NCBI RefSeq assembly: GCF_008065155.1
Contig: NZ_CP042819.1
Coordinates: forward strand, 2,046,001-2,110,000
DNA length: 64,000 nucleotides
DNA from: Octadecabacter sp. SW4
Lineage (GTDB): Bacteria; Pseudomonadota; Alphaproteobacteria; Rhodobacterales; Rhodobacteraceae
Reading direction: 5' to 3'
Of this stretch, positions 1-8,640 are shown piece by piece (position 1 is the stretch's first letter; each line of letters starts with the position of its first letter). Under the pieces are notes generated by a model. The model was not told where the DNA came from. It saw only the letters and a list, made by a program, of their open reading frames with translations, and made no database searches. Made by a program: the position numbers and the translations under genes.

Positions 1-159
1 ACCCACCAACAGATGGCGGCCGAGCTTGGCACCGCGCGCGAGGTCATCTCGCGCCAGTTACAGGAATTTCACCGTCGCGGCTGGGTCAGCCAGACCCGCG
101 GCGCGATCAAGGTCACGGATGTGGCGGGGCTGACGGGCCTTGCACAAAGCGCCACTTGA
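1..159 (+). CDS. Crp/Fnr-family regulator, C-terminal fragment
   Basis: The window opens inside a reading frame whose last 52 codons are visible and end in TGA. The residues form a winged helix-turn-helix of the Crp type: an ELGTAREVISRQL recognition-helix segment followed by a wing (RRGWVSQTRG). The cyclic-nucleotide or sensor domain lies outside the window, so the signal sensed cannot be told. It lies directly upstream of, and in the same direction as, a sulfur-handling operon that starts after a 141-base gap containing two perfect inverted repeats. It may therefore control that operon, but this is inferred from position only. Confidence 0.85.
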   Translation, partial: THQQMAAELGTAREVISRQLQEFHRRGWVSQTRGAIKVTDVAGLTGLAQSAT

Positions 160-170
160 AACCTGCCGCC

Positions 171-193
171 AGGTAAATACATTTCATTTACCT
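171..193. promoter_or_regulatory. Inverted repeat, candidate operator of the first sulfur operon
   Basis: AGGTAAAT and ATTTACCT are perfect 8-base inverted repeats separated by 7 bases. No T-tract follows, so a terminator for the upstream regulator gene is unlikely. The site lies about 110 bases before the first YeeE start codon and fits an operator for a dimeric regulator. Which protein binds is unknown. Confidence 0.5.
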
Positions 194-198
194 AATGT

Positions 199-211
199 GT
201 GACAATGTCAC
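199..211. promoter_or_regulatory. Second dyad (GTGACA-A-TGTCAC) upstream of sulfur operon
   Basis: A perfect 6-base inverted repeat with a single central base, 5 bases after the previous dyad. The GTGAC/GTCAC arms resemble half-sites of Crp/Fnr-superfamily proteins, although the spacing is shorter than the usual Crp/Fnr site. The Crp/Fnr-type gene immediately upstream is the obvious candidate ligand. Confidence 0.4.
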
Positions 212-300
212 CGACGATATGCTTAGATTTCCGCATAAGGCAAGGGAACGGGCGATTCTGCCCGTGCCACGTGCCCCAGCTGCAATAAGGACACTGACAC

Positions 301-729
301 ATGACAGACTTTACACCATATCAATCCCTGTTCGGAGGCGGGCTGATCGGCCTTGCTTCGGTCCTGCTGATGCTGACCCTTGGGCGCATCTTTGGCGCCA
401 CAGGGATTTTTGAAGGGTTCATGCAACCCAACAACCGCCAGGACTGGGCCTGGCGCGCCGCCATTCTGGCCGGCATGGTCACCGGCCCGCTGGTCTATCT
501 GCTGTTTACCGGCGAAATGCCAGCGGTCGAGGTGCCGATCAACACCACCACAATGATCGTCGGCGGTTTTATCGTCGGTATGGGCGTCACCTGGGGATCG
601 GGCTGCACCTCGGGTCACGGGGTGTGCGGCATGGCCCGCCTGTCGCGCCGTTCCATCGCCGCCACGACAACGTTCATGATTGCCACCGCAATCACTGTCT
701 ATGTCATTCGCCACGTGATCGGAGGATAA
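301..729 (+). CDS. YeeE/YedE-family sulfur permease subunit (half-size, first)
   Basis: A 142-residue integral membrane protein of the YeeE/YedE (DUF395, TsuA-like) family with about four hydrophobic segments. The family signature appears around residues 93-110 as GMGVTWGSGCTSGHGVCG, with the closely spaced cysteines that characterise thiosulfate or persulfide-passing channels. Full-length relatives have about 350 residues, so this is a half-size protein that probably pairs with the next gene, which starts 4 bases after this stop. Together they would form one permease in the inner membrane. The operon continues into an MBL hydrolase and an SQR-like fusion, which supports a role in sulfur uptake. 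The substrate is inferred. Confidence 0.85.
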   Translation: MTDFTPYQSLFGGGLIGLASVLLMLTLGRIFGATGIFEGFMQPNNRQDWAWRAAILAGMVTGPLVYLLFTGEMPAVEVPINTTTMIVGGFIVGMGVTWGSGCTSGHGVCGMARLSRRSIAATTTFMIATAITVYVIRHVIGG

Positions 730-733
730 TCAG

Positions 734-1174
734 ATGCGTCTTATTTCAACCTACCTGATTGGCCTTGTCTTTGGCGTCGGCATTTCCATTTCCGGCATGG
801 CGAACCCAGCCAAAGTCCTGAACTTCTTTGATTTTGCAGGCACTTGGGATCCCAGCCTTGGCTTTGTGATGGGGGGCGCTGTGATCGTCACCTTTATCGG
901 CTACCGGCTGGTGCTGAAACGCCAGACCCCGGCGATGGATACCAAATTCCACTTGCCATCCAACACCACGATTGATGCCAAGCTGATTGGCGGCAGCACG
1001 TTGTTCGGGATCGGCTGGGGCATGTCCGGCTTTTGCCCGGGTGGAGCGCTGCCTGCCCTTGGCACGGGCAAGATCGAGGTATTCATTTTCGTCGCCGCAT
1101 TGCTGGCAGGTATCTTTGCCGCAAAAGGCCTTGGCGCCGTGATGGTCAACCGCGCCGCAACCAAAGCACACTGA
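734..1174 (+). CDS. YeeE/YedE-family (DUF6691-like) permease subunit (half-size, second)
   Basis: A 146-residue membrane protein homologous to the other half of YeeE/YedE transporters. The segment GIGWGMSGFCPGGALPALG near residues 95-113 carries the conserved cysteine of the family. The start codon follows the previous gene by 4 bases, which suggests translational coupling and a 1:1 partnership. The pairing of two small subunits upstream of an MBL-fold hydrolase recurs in sulfide-oxidation loci of proteobacteria. The transported species (thiosulfate, sulfide or a persulfide) cannot be read from the sequence. Confidence 0.85.
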   Translation: MRLISTYLIGLVFGVGISISGMANPAKVLNFFDFAGTWDPSLGFVMGGAVIVTFIGYRLVLKRQTPAMDTKFHLPSNTTIDAKLIGGSTLFGIGWGMSGFCPGGALPALGTGKIEVFIFVAALLAGIFAAKGLGAVMVNRAATKAH

Positions 1175-1186
1175 TTGGAGAACACC

Positions 1187-2071
1187 ATGAGTAACTACCC
1201 CATCCATATGGACGTCAAACCCGAGGTCGAAGCCTTTTTCGACGAGGCCACAAACACCATTTCCTATGTCGTCAAGGACCCGACCAGCAATGCCTGCGCC
1301 GTCGTCGACAGCGTCATGGACATCGATTACGCGGCAGGGCGCATCACCTATGACCACGCCGACATGATGATCGCCTATATCCGCGACAAGGGTCTTGACC
1401 TGCAATGGATCATCGAAACCCACGTCCACGCCGACCACCTGTCGGCTGCGCCCTATATCCAGCAACAGCTGGGCGGCAAGATCGGTATCGGCGACCAGAT
1501 CATGGTTGTGCAGGACACATTCGGCAAAGTCTTCAACGAAGGCACCGAATTTCAGCGTGACGGCAGCCAGTTCGACGCCCTGTTCAAGGATGGCGACAGC
1601 TATCAGATCGGCAATATGGACGCGATCGCGCTCTATACGCCCGGCCACACGCCCGCCTGCATGGTGCATGTGATGGGCAACGCCGCCTTTACCGGCGACA
1701 CCCTGTTCATGCCCGATGGCGGCTCGGCACGTGCCGATTTCCCCGGTGGTGATGCGGGCACGCTCTATGACAGCATCCAAAAGGTGCTGGCCCTGCCCGA
1801 CGAGATGCGCCTGTTTATGTGCCACGATTACGGCCCCAACGGCCGCGACATTGCCTGGGAAACCACCGTGGGCGACGAAAAGGCCCATAACATCCACGTG
1901 GGCGGCGGCAAATCGCGCGAGGAGTTCGTGAAATTCCGCACCGAGCGTGACGCTGTTCTGGATATGCCACGGCTGATCATCCCCTCGCTGCAAGTGAACA
2001 TGCGTGCCGGTGACATCCCCACGGACGAAGACGGCAATCCGATGCTCAAAGTGCCTGTCAACGCCCTGTAA
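1187..2071 (+). CDS. MBL-fold metallo-hydrolase, persulfide-dioxygenase-like
   Basis: A 294-residue cytoplasmic metallo-beta-lactamase-fold protein. The metal-binding motif THVHADHLSA (about residues 78-87), a downstream GHTPAC histidine and the FTGDTLF aspartate define the dinuclear or mononuclear metal site. This architecture is shared by glyoxalase II and ETHE1-type persulfide dioxygenases. Next to an SQR-like flavoprotein and a rhodanese/PTP-like domain, a persulfide dioxygenase role (glutathione persulfide to sulfite) is the best inference. I chose the ATG at 1187 because GGAG lies 6 bases upstream. An in-frame TTG at 1175 would overlap that ribosome-binding site. Confidence 0.85.
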   Translation: MSNYPIHMDVKPEVEAFFDEATNTISYVVKDPTSNACAVVDSVMDIDYAAGRITYDHADMMIAYIRDKGLDLQWIIETHVHADHLSAAPYIQQQLGGKIGIGDQIMVVQDTFGKVFNEGTEFQRDGSQFDALFKDGDSYQIGNMDAIALYTPGHTPACMVHVMGNAAFTGDTLFMPDGGSARADFPGGDAGTLYDSIQKVLALPDEMRLFMCHDYGPNGRDIAWETTVGDEKAHNIHVGGGKSREEFVKFRTERDAVLDMPRLIIPSLQVNMRAGDIPTDEDGNPMLKVPVNAL

Positions 2072-2082
2072 GGAGACCCAAC

Positions 2083-3756
2083 ATGGATCTGCGCGCCATC
2101 AATGCGACCCTTTCGGTCAGCCCACAAATTCTGGCCAGCGATCTGCAAAAGATCGCTGATCAAGGCTACCGCGCGGTGATTTGCAATCGCCCGGATGGTG
2201 AGGGGGCCGACCAGCCGACATTCGAGGAAATCGAGGCGGCGGCCAAGGCGGTCGGGCTTGAAGCGCGCTATGTTCCGGTTGTGGCCGGCAAGGTGCAGGA
2301 TGCGGACGCCGATGCCTTCGCCGCCACGATGGATGAATTGCCCAAACCCGTGCTGGCCTATTGCCGCACGGGCACGCGCTCGGCGACCCTGTGGTCGCTG
2401 ACACAGGCCAAGACCCTGAGCGTGGCGGATATTCTGGCAGCCACGAAATCTGCCGGATACGATATGGCGGGCGTCGTGCGCCGCATCGTCAATGGCGGCA
2501 AGACCCCGACCGACCGCGCCGATGCATCCTATGATGTGGTGATCGTCGGGGCGGGCGCGGCCGGGATCGCGGTGGCCGCAAGCATTCAATCCCGCACCAC
2601 GGGCTTGGACATCGCGATCATTGATCCCGCCGATATCCATTACTACCAGCCCGGCTGGACCATGGTGGGTGGCGGTATCTTTGATGCGCAATCCACTGCA
2701 AAGACGATGGCCAGCCTGATCCCGCGCGGCGTGCACTGGATCAAGTCCGCCGTGGCTGCCTTTGAGCCCAAGGACAGCGCCGTCATCCTCGATGGTTGCC
2801 GCGTGGTGAAATACCAACGCCTGATCGTCTGCCCCGGCCTGAAACTGGACTGGCACAAGGTTGACGGGTTGGTCGAGACGCTTGGCAAGAACGGCGTGAC
2901 CTCGAACTACCGTTATGACCTGGCCCCCTACACCTGGGAGCTGGTCAGCAACATGACACTGGGGCGCGCCCTGTTCACCCAGCCGCCCATGCCGATCAAA
3001 TGCGCCGGTGCGCCGCAAAAGGCGATGTATCTCTCGGGTGATCACTGGTTGCGCAATGGCAGCCTGCCCAATATCGACATCCAGTTCATGAATGCCGGGG
3101 GCGTGTTGTTCGGCATCAAGGACTATGTGCCTGCGCTCGAGGAATACGTGAAGAAATACGATGCCGACCTCAACTTTTTCCACAACCTAGTGGCGGTGGA
3201 TGGCCCCTCGAAAACCGCGTGGTTTGACGTGGCAAAACCCGACACCGCTGTGGAACGGATCGCCGTTGAATTTGACATGATGCATGTCACCCCGCCGCAA
3301 TCCGCGCCCGATTTCATCCGTGTCTCGCCGCTGGCAGACGCCGCTGGATGGGTCGATGTGGATCAGGCGACCCTGCGCCACGCCGAATACGACAACATCT
3401 GGTCGCTGGGTGACGTGATGAATGCACCCAACGCCAAGACCGCCGCCGCCGCGCGGATGCAGGCACCGGTCGTCGCCGATAACGTGATTGCCGATATCAA
3501 CGGCAAGTCCGCAGTGGCGCAATACAACGGCTATGGCTCATGTCCGCTGACAGTCGAACGGGGCAAGATCGTGCTGGCCGAGTTCGGCTATGGCGGCACC
3601 CTGCTGCCCAGCTTTCCCAAGTGGATGATTGACGGCACGAAACCGACCCGCGCGGCCTGGCTGCTCAAGGAAAAGATCCTGCCCCCCGTTTACTGGAAAG
3701 CCATGCTGCGGGGACGCGAATGGTTGGCCAAGCCGGAAAAAGTCTCGGCCAGCTAA
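2083..3756 (+). CDS. Fusion: DUF442/TIGR01244 sulfurtransferase-like domain + SQR-like FAD oxidoreductase
   Basis: A 557-residue two-domain protein. Residues 1 to about 115 match the TIGR01244/DUF442 phosphatase-like sulfurtransferase family and end in a CRTGTRS loop (C-X5-R) that would carry the persulfide. From about residue 145 an FAD-binding motif (VVIVGAGAAGIAVAA) begins a sulfide:quinone reductase-like flavoprotein. The segment IKCAGAPQKAMYL and a late YGSCPLTV cysteine resemble the type II (mitochondrial SQRDL-like) SQR group. A plausible function is sulfide oxidation at the membrane with direct transfer of sulfane sulfur to the N-terminal domain and then to the MBL enzyme upstream. 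No signal peptide is seen. The ATG has AGGAG upstream. Confidence 0.85.
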   Translation: MDLRAINATLSVSPQILASDLQKIADQGYRAVICNRPDGEGADQPTFEEIEAAAKAVGLEARYVPVVAGKVQDADADAFAATMDELPKPVLAYCRTGTRSATLWSLTQAKTLSVADILAATKSAGYDMAGVVRRIVNGGKTPTDRADASYDVVIVGAGAAGIAVAASIQSRTTGLDIAIIDPADIHYYQPGWTMVGGGIFDAQSTAKTMASLIPRGVHWIKSAVAAFEPKDSAVILDGCRVVKYQRLIVCPGLKLDWHKVDGLVETLGKNGVTSNYRYDLAPYTWELVSNMTLGRALFTQPPMPIKCAGAPQKAMYLSGDHWLRNGSLPNIDIQFMNAGGVLFGIKDYVPALEEYVKKYDADLNFFHNLVAVDGPSKTAWFDVAKPDTAVERIAVEFDMMHVTPPQSAPDFIRVSPLADAAGWVDVDQATLRHAEYDNIWSLGDVMNAPNAKTAAAARMQAPVVADNVIADINGKSAVAQYNGYGSCPLTVERGKIVLAEFGYGGTLLPSFPKWMIDGTKPTRAAWLLKEKILPPVYWKAMLRGREWLAKPEKVSAS

Positions 3757-3821
3757 CTCTGAATAGAACCGACCACAACAACAGGCGGGGCCCGGCGGCC
3801 TCGCCCCGATGAAAGCTGCTT

Positions 3822-5567
3822 ATGTCCCGCCCTCTGTCCCGCTATTTGCCTATCCTTGACTGGGGTCGCACCTATGATCGTGCGACCCTGTCCAATGATC
3901 TGATCGCTGCGCTGATCGTGACGATCATGCTGATCCCGCAATCGCTGGCCTATGCCCTGCTGGCAGGGCTGCCGCCGGAAATGGGGCTTTATGCCTCAAT
4001 CGCGCCGATCATCCTTTACGCGATTTTCGGCACCTCGCGCGCGCTGGCGGTCGGGCCTGTGGCGGTTGTGTCCCTGATGACGGCCGCCGCGATTGGTGAC
4101 GTGGCCGCGGCTGGCACTGCCGGGTATATCGCTGCTGCGATTACGCTTGCGGCCCTGTCGGGCGGTATCTTGCTGCTGATGGGGGTGTTCCGGCTGGGAT
4201 TTCTTGCGAATTTCCTTTCCCACCCGGTGATTGCGGGGTTCATCACCGCCTCGGGCGTGCTGATCGCGGCCAGCCAGTTGAAACATATTCTGGGGATCGA
4301 TGCGGGCGGGCATACCTTGATCGAACTGGTCGAAAGCCTGTGGCGTCACCTGCCCGAGACAAATATGATCACGCTGGGTCTTGGTGCTGCGGCTACCGGG
4401 TTCCTGTTCTGGGTGCGCAAGGGCTTGAAACCGCTGCTGCTGGGGGTCGGCCTGTCCAAACGCGCCGCCGACATCGGCACCAAGGCCGGCCCCGTCGCGG
4501 CCGTTGTCGTGACAACGGTTACGGTCTGGCTGTTCGATCTGGATGCGCAGGGCGTCAATATCGTCGGCGACGTGCCGCAAAGCCTGCCGCCGCTGACCAT
4601 GCCGAACCTTTCGCTTGATCTGGTGCAAGCGCTGTTCATTCCGGCCCTGCTGATTTCGATCATCGGTTTTGTGGAATCCATTTCCGTGGCGCAGACCCTT
4701 GCCGCCAAGAAACGCCAACGTATTGATCCCGATCAGGAATTGATCGGTCTGGGGGCGGCAAACATCGGTGCGGCTTTTACAGGCGGTTACCCGGTCACGG
4801 GCGGGTTTTCGCGTTCGGTCGTGAATTTCGACGCCGGTGCGCAGACCCCCGCGGCAGGCGCATATACGGCAATCGGGCTGGCGCTCGCCGCGCTCGCGCT
4901 GACGCCGCTGATCTTTTTCCTGCCCAAGGCCACGCTGGCTGCGACGATCATCGTCGCCGTGCTGTCGCTGGTCGATTTCGGCATCCTGAAACGCACCTGG
5001 ACCTACTCGCGGGCCGACTTTCTGGCTGTCTTGACCACCATTGTGCTAACCCTTGGCTTTGGCGTCGAGGTAGGTGTGTCCGCGGGTGTGATCATCTCGA
5101 TCTTTCTGCATCTTTACACGTCGTCAAAACCGCATATCGCCGAGGTCGGCCTTGTCGCGGGCACCCAGCATTTCCGCAATATCAAACGCCACAAAGTTTT
5201 GACCTTTCCGACCCTTTTAACGCTGCGGATTGACGAAAGCCTTTATTTTGCCAATGTGCGCTACCTTGAGGATTACATCTATGACCGTGTCATCGCTGAC
5301 AAGAACCTGCGTGATGTGGTGCTGATGTGTTCGGCGATCAACGAGATCGACATGTCGGCGCTGGAAAGCCTTGAAGCGATCAATGCGCGCCTGCGCGACC
5401 TTGGCATGCGCCTGCATCTGTCCGAAGTGAAAGGGCCGGTGATGGACCGTTTGCAGCGCTCGCATTTTCTGGATGACCTGACGGGCGAGGTGTTCTTGTC
5501 GCAATATGATGCGCACCACGCCCTTGGGGCAGGTGGGTTGAAACCCACGTTACCAGCTGACGGGTAA
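3822..5567 (+). CDS. SulP-family inorganic anion transporter with STAS domain
   Basis: A 581-residue SulP/SLC26-type transporter. It has about 12 hydrophobic segments in the first 430 residues, the family motif PQSLAYALLAGLPPEMGLYA near residues 37-56, and a cytoplasmic STAS domain at the C terminus (about 450-560). It probably exports or imports sulfate, bicarbonate or a related anion. As the last gene of the sulfur operon it may remove the sulfite or sulfate formed by the upstream enzymes; that role is inferred from context. The 65-base gap before it is GC-rich, and no strong ribosome-binding site is visible before the ATG. Confidence 0.9.
   Translation: MSRPLSRYLPILDWGRTYDRATLSNDLIAALIVTIMLIPQSLAYALLAGLPPEMGLYASIAPIILYAIFGTSRALAVGPVAVVSLMTAAAIGDVAAAGTAGYIAAAITLAALSGGILLLMGVFRLGFLANFLSHPVIAGFITASGVLIAASQLKHILGIDAGGHTLIELVESLWRHLPETNMITLGLGAAATGFLFWVRKGLKPLLLGVGLSKRAADIGTKAGPVAAVVVTTVTVWLFDLDAQGVNIVGDVPQSLPPLTMPNLSLDLVQALFIPALLISIIGFVESISVAQTLAAKKRQRIDPDQELIGLGAANIGAAFTGGYPVTGGFSRSVVNFDAGAQTPAAGAYTAIGLALAALALTPLIFFLPKATLAATIIVAVLSLVDFGILKRTWTYSRADFLAVLTTIVLTLGFGVEVGVSAGVIISIFLHLYTSSKPHIAEVGLVAGTQHFRNIKRHKVLTFPTLLTLRIDESLYFANVRYLEDYIYDRVIADKNLRDVVLMCSAINEIDMSALESLEAINARLRDLGMRLHLSEVKGPVMDRLQRSHFLDDLTGEVFLSQYDAHHALGAGGLKPTLPADG
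5533..5548. repeat. Hairpin GTGGGTT-GA-AACCCAC within sulP 3' end
   Basis: A perfect 7-base stem with a 2-base loop in the last codons of the SulP gene. It is nearly the same sequence as the hairpin 20 bases downstream, so the two look like tandem copies of one intergenic repeat unit. Confidence 0.5.
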
Positions 5568-5593
5568 GGTGGGTCTTGACCCACGCCCCGTCA
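5558..5593. terminator. Bidirectional hairpin between convergent sulP and ade
   Basis: GTGGGTC-TT-GACCCAC (5569-5584) is a perfect 7-base stem, and flanking TGACGGG and CCCGTCA extend the dyad. It spans the stop codons of the two converging genes, the right place for a shared transcription stop. There is no clear T-run on either side, so it may slow polymerase or protect mRNA ends rather than be a canonical intrinsic terminator. Confidence 0.5.
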
Positions 5594-7285
5594 CGCGATG
5601 ATTTCAAACCTGGCAACATCCACCAGCCCGCGATCGGTGATCTTGAGCATCGGGATCACGGGTAACGCCAGAAAGGCCAGTTGCAGGAACGGCTCGTCCA
5701 GCGTGACGCCAAGACCGCGCGCGGCGTCACGCAGGTCCTCCAGCGCGGCGCGCACCACTTCAAAGGGTTCAAGGCTCATCAGCCCCGCGACGGGCAGCGC
5801 CAGTTCCGCCAGCACCTTGCCATCCGCGACCACGACGAACCCGCCCTCGAGTTCGCCCAGCCGCGTGGCCGCCAGCGCCATATCGGCGTCGTTCACGCCG
5901 ACGCAGGCGATGTTGTGATGGTCGTGACAGACGGTCGAGGCCAGCGCGCCGCGCTGCAATCCGAACCCCTGCACGAACCCCGTTGCGATATTGCCATTGA
6001 TCCCGTGCCGTTCCACCACGGCGATTTTCACCAGATCACGCGCCAGATCGGCTGACTTGTCCCCATCGGTGATAGCGATGTCGAAATGCAGGTGCTCGGT
6101 AATGATCTTGCCCGGGAGGATGCCGATCACATCGGTGTCTGTCTTGTTCGACGTATTGCGAAAATCGCTGGCGGTGACGGCGGGCGCCTTGACCGATCCG
6201 CGCCCGATCGGGGGCACGATCCTGCGGGCATCAAACGCCGCCTGCCCGACCTGCACGCCGCCGCAAAACACCAGTTGCGCATCGCAGTTTTCCAGCGCGC
6301 CAAGTGCGACAATATCAGCCCGTTTGCCCGGCGCGATCTGGCCGCGATCTTTCAGGCCGAACGCTTCGGCCGCAGATAGGCTCGCGGCGCGGTAGATCGC
6401 CAAGGGCGGCACCCCGCGCGCGATCGCCGTGCGGATCACGAAATCCAGATGGCCGTGTTCACCGATATCGAGCGGGTTACGATCGTCCGTGCACAGGCAC
6501 ATATAGGGCGAGGTCGCCTCGCTCAGCAGCGGCAGCAGCGCTTCCATGTCCTTGCTGACCGACCCTTCGCGGATCAGCACGCGCATGCCCTTTTGCAGCT
6601 TTTCGCGGGCTTCGTTCGCGGTCGTTGCCTCGTGTTCGGTGCGGATTCCCGCAGCGATATAGGCATTCAGATCGCGCCCCGACAGCATGGGCGCGTGACC
6701 GTCAATGTGGCGCCCTGCGAATGCGTCAAGTTTCGCCATCAAGCCGGGATCGCGGTGGATCACGCCGGGATAGTTCATCACCTCGGCCAGCCCGATCACT
6801 GCCGGGTCGTCCATCAGCGGGATCAGGTCACCCGCCTCGATCCGCGCGCCCGAGGTTTCCATATCGGTCGAGGGCACGCAGGACGACAGGTTCACGCGGA
6901 TATCAAGCACGGTTTCAAGCGCTGCTTGCAGGAAATAGTCAATCCCCGCGACACCCAGCACATTGGCAATCTCATGGGGGTCGCAGATCGCAGTGGTCAC
7001 GCCAAGCGGCGTCACCAGACGGTCAAATTCAAACGGGGTGACAAGGCTGCTTTCGATATGCAGATGCGTGTCAATGAAACCGGGCACCAGCGTCAAACCG
7101 GTCACATCGACAATCTGCCGTCCATCATATTGTGCGCAGGTTCCGACAATGGTGTCGCCGCAAATCGCCACGTCACCGTCAAGAAACGCGCCCGTCACCA
7201 CATCAAATACACGGCCCCCGCGCAGCACGATATCGGCGGGGGTATCCCCGCGCCCCTGTGCGATGCGGTCAGTCAGGTTGGACAT
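5591..7285 (-). CDS. ade: Adenine deaminase
   Basis: A 564-residue amidohydrolase-superfamily enzyme converting adenine to hypoxanthine and ammonia. The metal ligands appear in DTHLHIESS (about residues 73-81), and the family-typical CVPSTD, HGHLDF and CVGVND segments follow. Length agrees with bacterial Ade proteins (about 570-600). It is the last gene of a minus-strand run that starts with a polyamine-type ABC importer, and it begins 8 bases after the glutamine-synthetase-like gene. Co-transcription with polyamine uptake is therefore likely. The link may be nitrogen scavenging, as both routes release ammonia, but that is inference. Confidence 0.93.
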   Translation of the reverse strand: MSNLTDRIAQGRGDTPADIVLRGGRVFDVVTGAFLDGDVAICGDTIVGTCAQYDGRQIVDVTGLTLVPGFIDTHLHIESSLVTPFEFDRLVTPLGVTTAICDPHEIANVLGVAGIDYFLQAALETVLDIRVNLSSCVPSTDMETSGARIEAGDLIPLMDDPAVIGLAEVMNYPGVIHRDPGLMAKLDAFAGRHIDGHAPMLSGRDLNAYIAAGIRTEHEATTANEAREKLQKGMRVLIREGSVSKDMEALLPLLSEATSPYMCLCTDDRNPLDIGEHGHLDFVIRTAIARGVPPLAIYRAASLSAAEAFGLKDRGQIAPGKRADIVALGALENCDAQLVFCGGVQVGQAAFDARRIVPPIGRGSVKAPAVTASDFRNTSNKTDTDVIGILPGKIITEHLHFDIAITDGDKSADLARDLVKIAVVERHGINGNIATGFVQGFGLQRGALASTVCHDHHNIACVGVNDADMALAATRLGELEGGFVVVADGKVLAELALPVAGLMSLEPFEVVRAALEDLRDAARGLGVTLDEPFLQLAFLALPVIPMLKITDRGLVDVARFEIIA

Positions 7286-7293
7286 GTCAGACC

Positions 7294-8640
7294 CTACAAG
7301 CGGCTAAGGTAATAGCGGTATTCCACGGACGTGATGATCGAGGCGAGTTCGCTGATTTCGTCACGGCGCACGGCGGCATAGATGTGGCGATATTCCTCGC
7401 CAAAGATGTCGGCGATGAAATTGGAGTCGGCAAAGTATTCCACGGCTGTCGTCCAGTCGTGGGTCAGCGGTTCGGAACTGGTCGCATGGTCATCATCCAG
7501 CGGCAACGGCAGCGGGCAGTCGTTTTCAAGCCCGTAAAGGATACCACCCAGCACCGCGGCCAGCACAAGATAGGGGTTTACGTCGGCACCGCTGATCCGG
7601 TGCTCCAGCCGCGCGCCCATGCCGTTGATTTCGGGCAGGCGAATACCCGCGCCGCGATGATCCACCCCCCAATCGGGGGCCGAAGGGGCAAAGCTGTTGG
7701 GCTGGAACCGGCGATAGGAGTTCATATGCGGCGCAAAGATCGCTTGCGCGTCACGCATGGTCGCCAACGTCCCGCCCACGGCAGCCCTAAGCGTATCGGA
7801 CACTTCGTCTTCGACCGTCGCGGCAAAGATGTTTTTGCCGTCCTTATCCAGCACAGAGGCATGGACATGCATTCCGCTGCCCGGCTCGTCCGCGTAGGGC
7901 TTGGCCATAAAGGTGGCCTCGAACCCATGCTTGTCAACGATGGCCAGCACCATGCGTTTGAACAGCAACGCCGTATCGGCGGCGTCCAGAACGTTGTCGG
8001 TATGATGAAAATTCACCTCGAACTGGCCGGGGCCATATTCGGCGATCAAGGTATCTGTGGCCAATCCCTGTGCGCGTGCGGAATCAAGGATTTCCGTCAG
8101 GATCGCCTCAGAATGGTTCAGCACCTCAAGGTCGTAGTTCTGCGCATCGGGCAGCCCTTCGGGCGGTGTCGGCGCATCGGTGCTTTCGTCGCGCTTTTGC
8201 ACGATGTAAAACTCAAGCTCGGTCGCGACGACAGGTGTCAGCCCCTTGGCCGCAAAACGCTCTGCGACCTGCTGAAGGTGGTAGCGCGTCGATAGCGTGC
8301 TGAGGTTTCCATTCTCATCAACCATTTCCACCAAGACCTGCGCGACATTGCCCTCGGCCCAAGGCATGTGTTTCAGGCTGCCTTTGATCGGAACGATCAC
8401 GCCATCAGGATCGCCGATCAGGATGCCAAGGCCTGTCGCCTCGACCTCGGTGCCAAGGATATTGGGCGCATAGGTCGACAGCGGCAGTCGCACCGTGCCC
8501 TGTTCAAATTTGTTGACCTGATCGCCAGGCAGCCATTTGCCCCGCAGCACGGCGTTGATGTCACACAGCATCAGCTCGATCCGGTCCGGTTCCCCGAACT
8601 CTTTGCAATAGGCCTTATACTCGGCCTCGAAATCAGTCAT
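7294..8640 (-). CDS. Glutamine synthetase family ligase (gamma-glutamylpolyamine synthetase-like)
   Basis: A 448-residue protein of the glutamine synthetase superfamily, shorter than the housekeeping GlnA. It carries the N-terminal GS beta-grasp, an ELEFYIV metal-ligand segment, a [10 protein letters not shown] motif and the [14 protein letters not shown]/metal segment. In this setting, next to a polyamine importer and opposite a PuuB-like oxidase, gamma-glutamylation of putrescine (PuuA type) is the most likely reaction. I placed the start at the ATG at 8640, which overlaps the end of the permease gene by 8 bases. Reading further upstream only adds residues from the permease region. Exact amine specificity cannot be deduced. 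Confidence 0.88.
   Translation of the reverse strand: MTDFEAEYKAYCKEFGEPDRIELMLCDINAVLRGKWLPGDQVNKFEQGTVRLPLSTYAPNILGTEVEATGLGILIGDPDGVIVPIKGSLKHMPWAEGNVAQVLVEMVDENGNLSTLSTRYHLQQVAERFAAKGLTPVVATELEFYIVQKRDESTDAPTPPEGLPDAQNYDLEVLNHSEAILTEILDSARAQGLATDTLIAEYGPGQFEVNFHHTDNVLDAADTALLFKRMVLAIVDKHGFEATFMAKPYADEPGSGMHVHASVLDKDGKNIFAATVEDEVSDTLRAAVGGTLATMRDAQAIFAPHMNSYRRFQPNSFAPSAPDWGVDHRGAGIRLPEINGMGARLEHRISGADVNPYLVLAAVLGGILYGLENDCPLPLPLDDDHATSSEPLTHDWTTAVEYFADSNFIADIFGEEYRHIYAAVRRDEISELASIITSVEYRYYLSRL

Noticed and set aside
746..1993. A 415-codon open frame on the minus strand
   Set aside because: It lies antisense to the second YeeE gene and the MBL gene, which have clear family motifs. Its residues are low-complexity (H, A, G, V-rich) as expected from the complement of GC-rich coding sequence.
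1828..3183. A 451-codon open frame on the minus strand
   Set aside because: Antisense to the MBL and fusion genes, with no recognisable motif.
3787..3807. GGGGC/GCCCC dyad before sulP
   Set aside because: A 5-base stem in very GC-rich sequence without a T-run is not enough for a terminator call.
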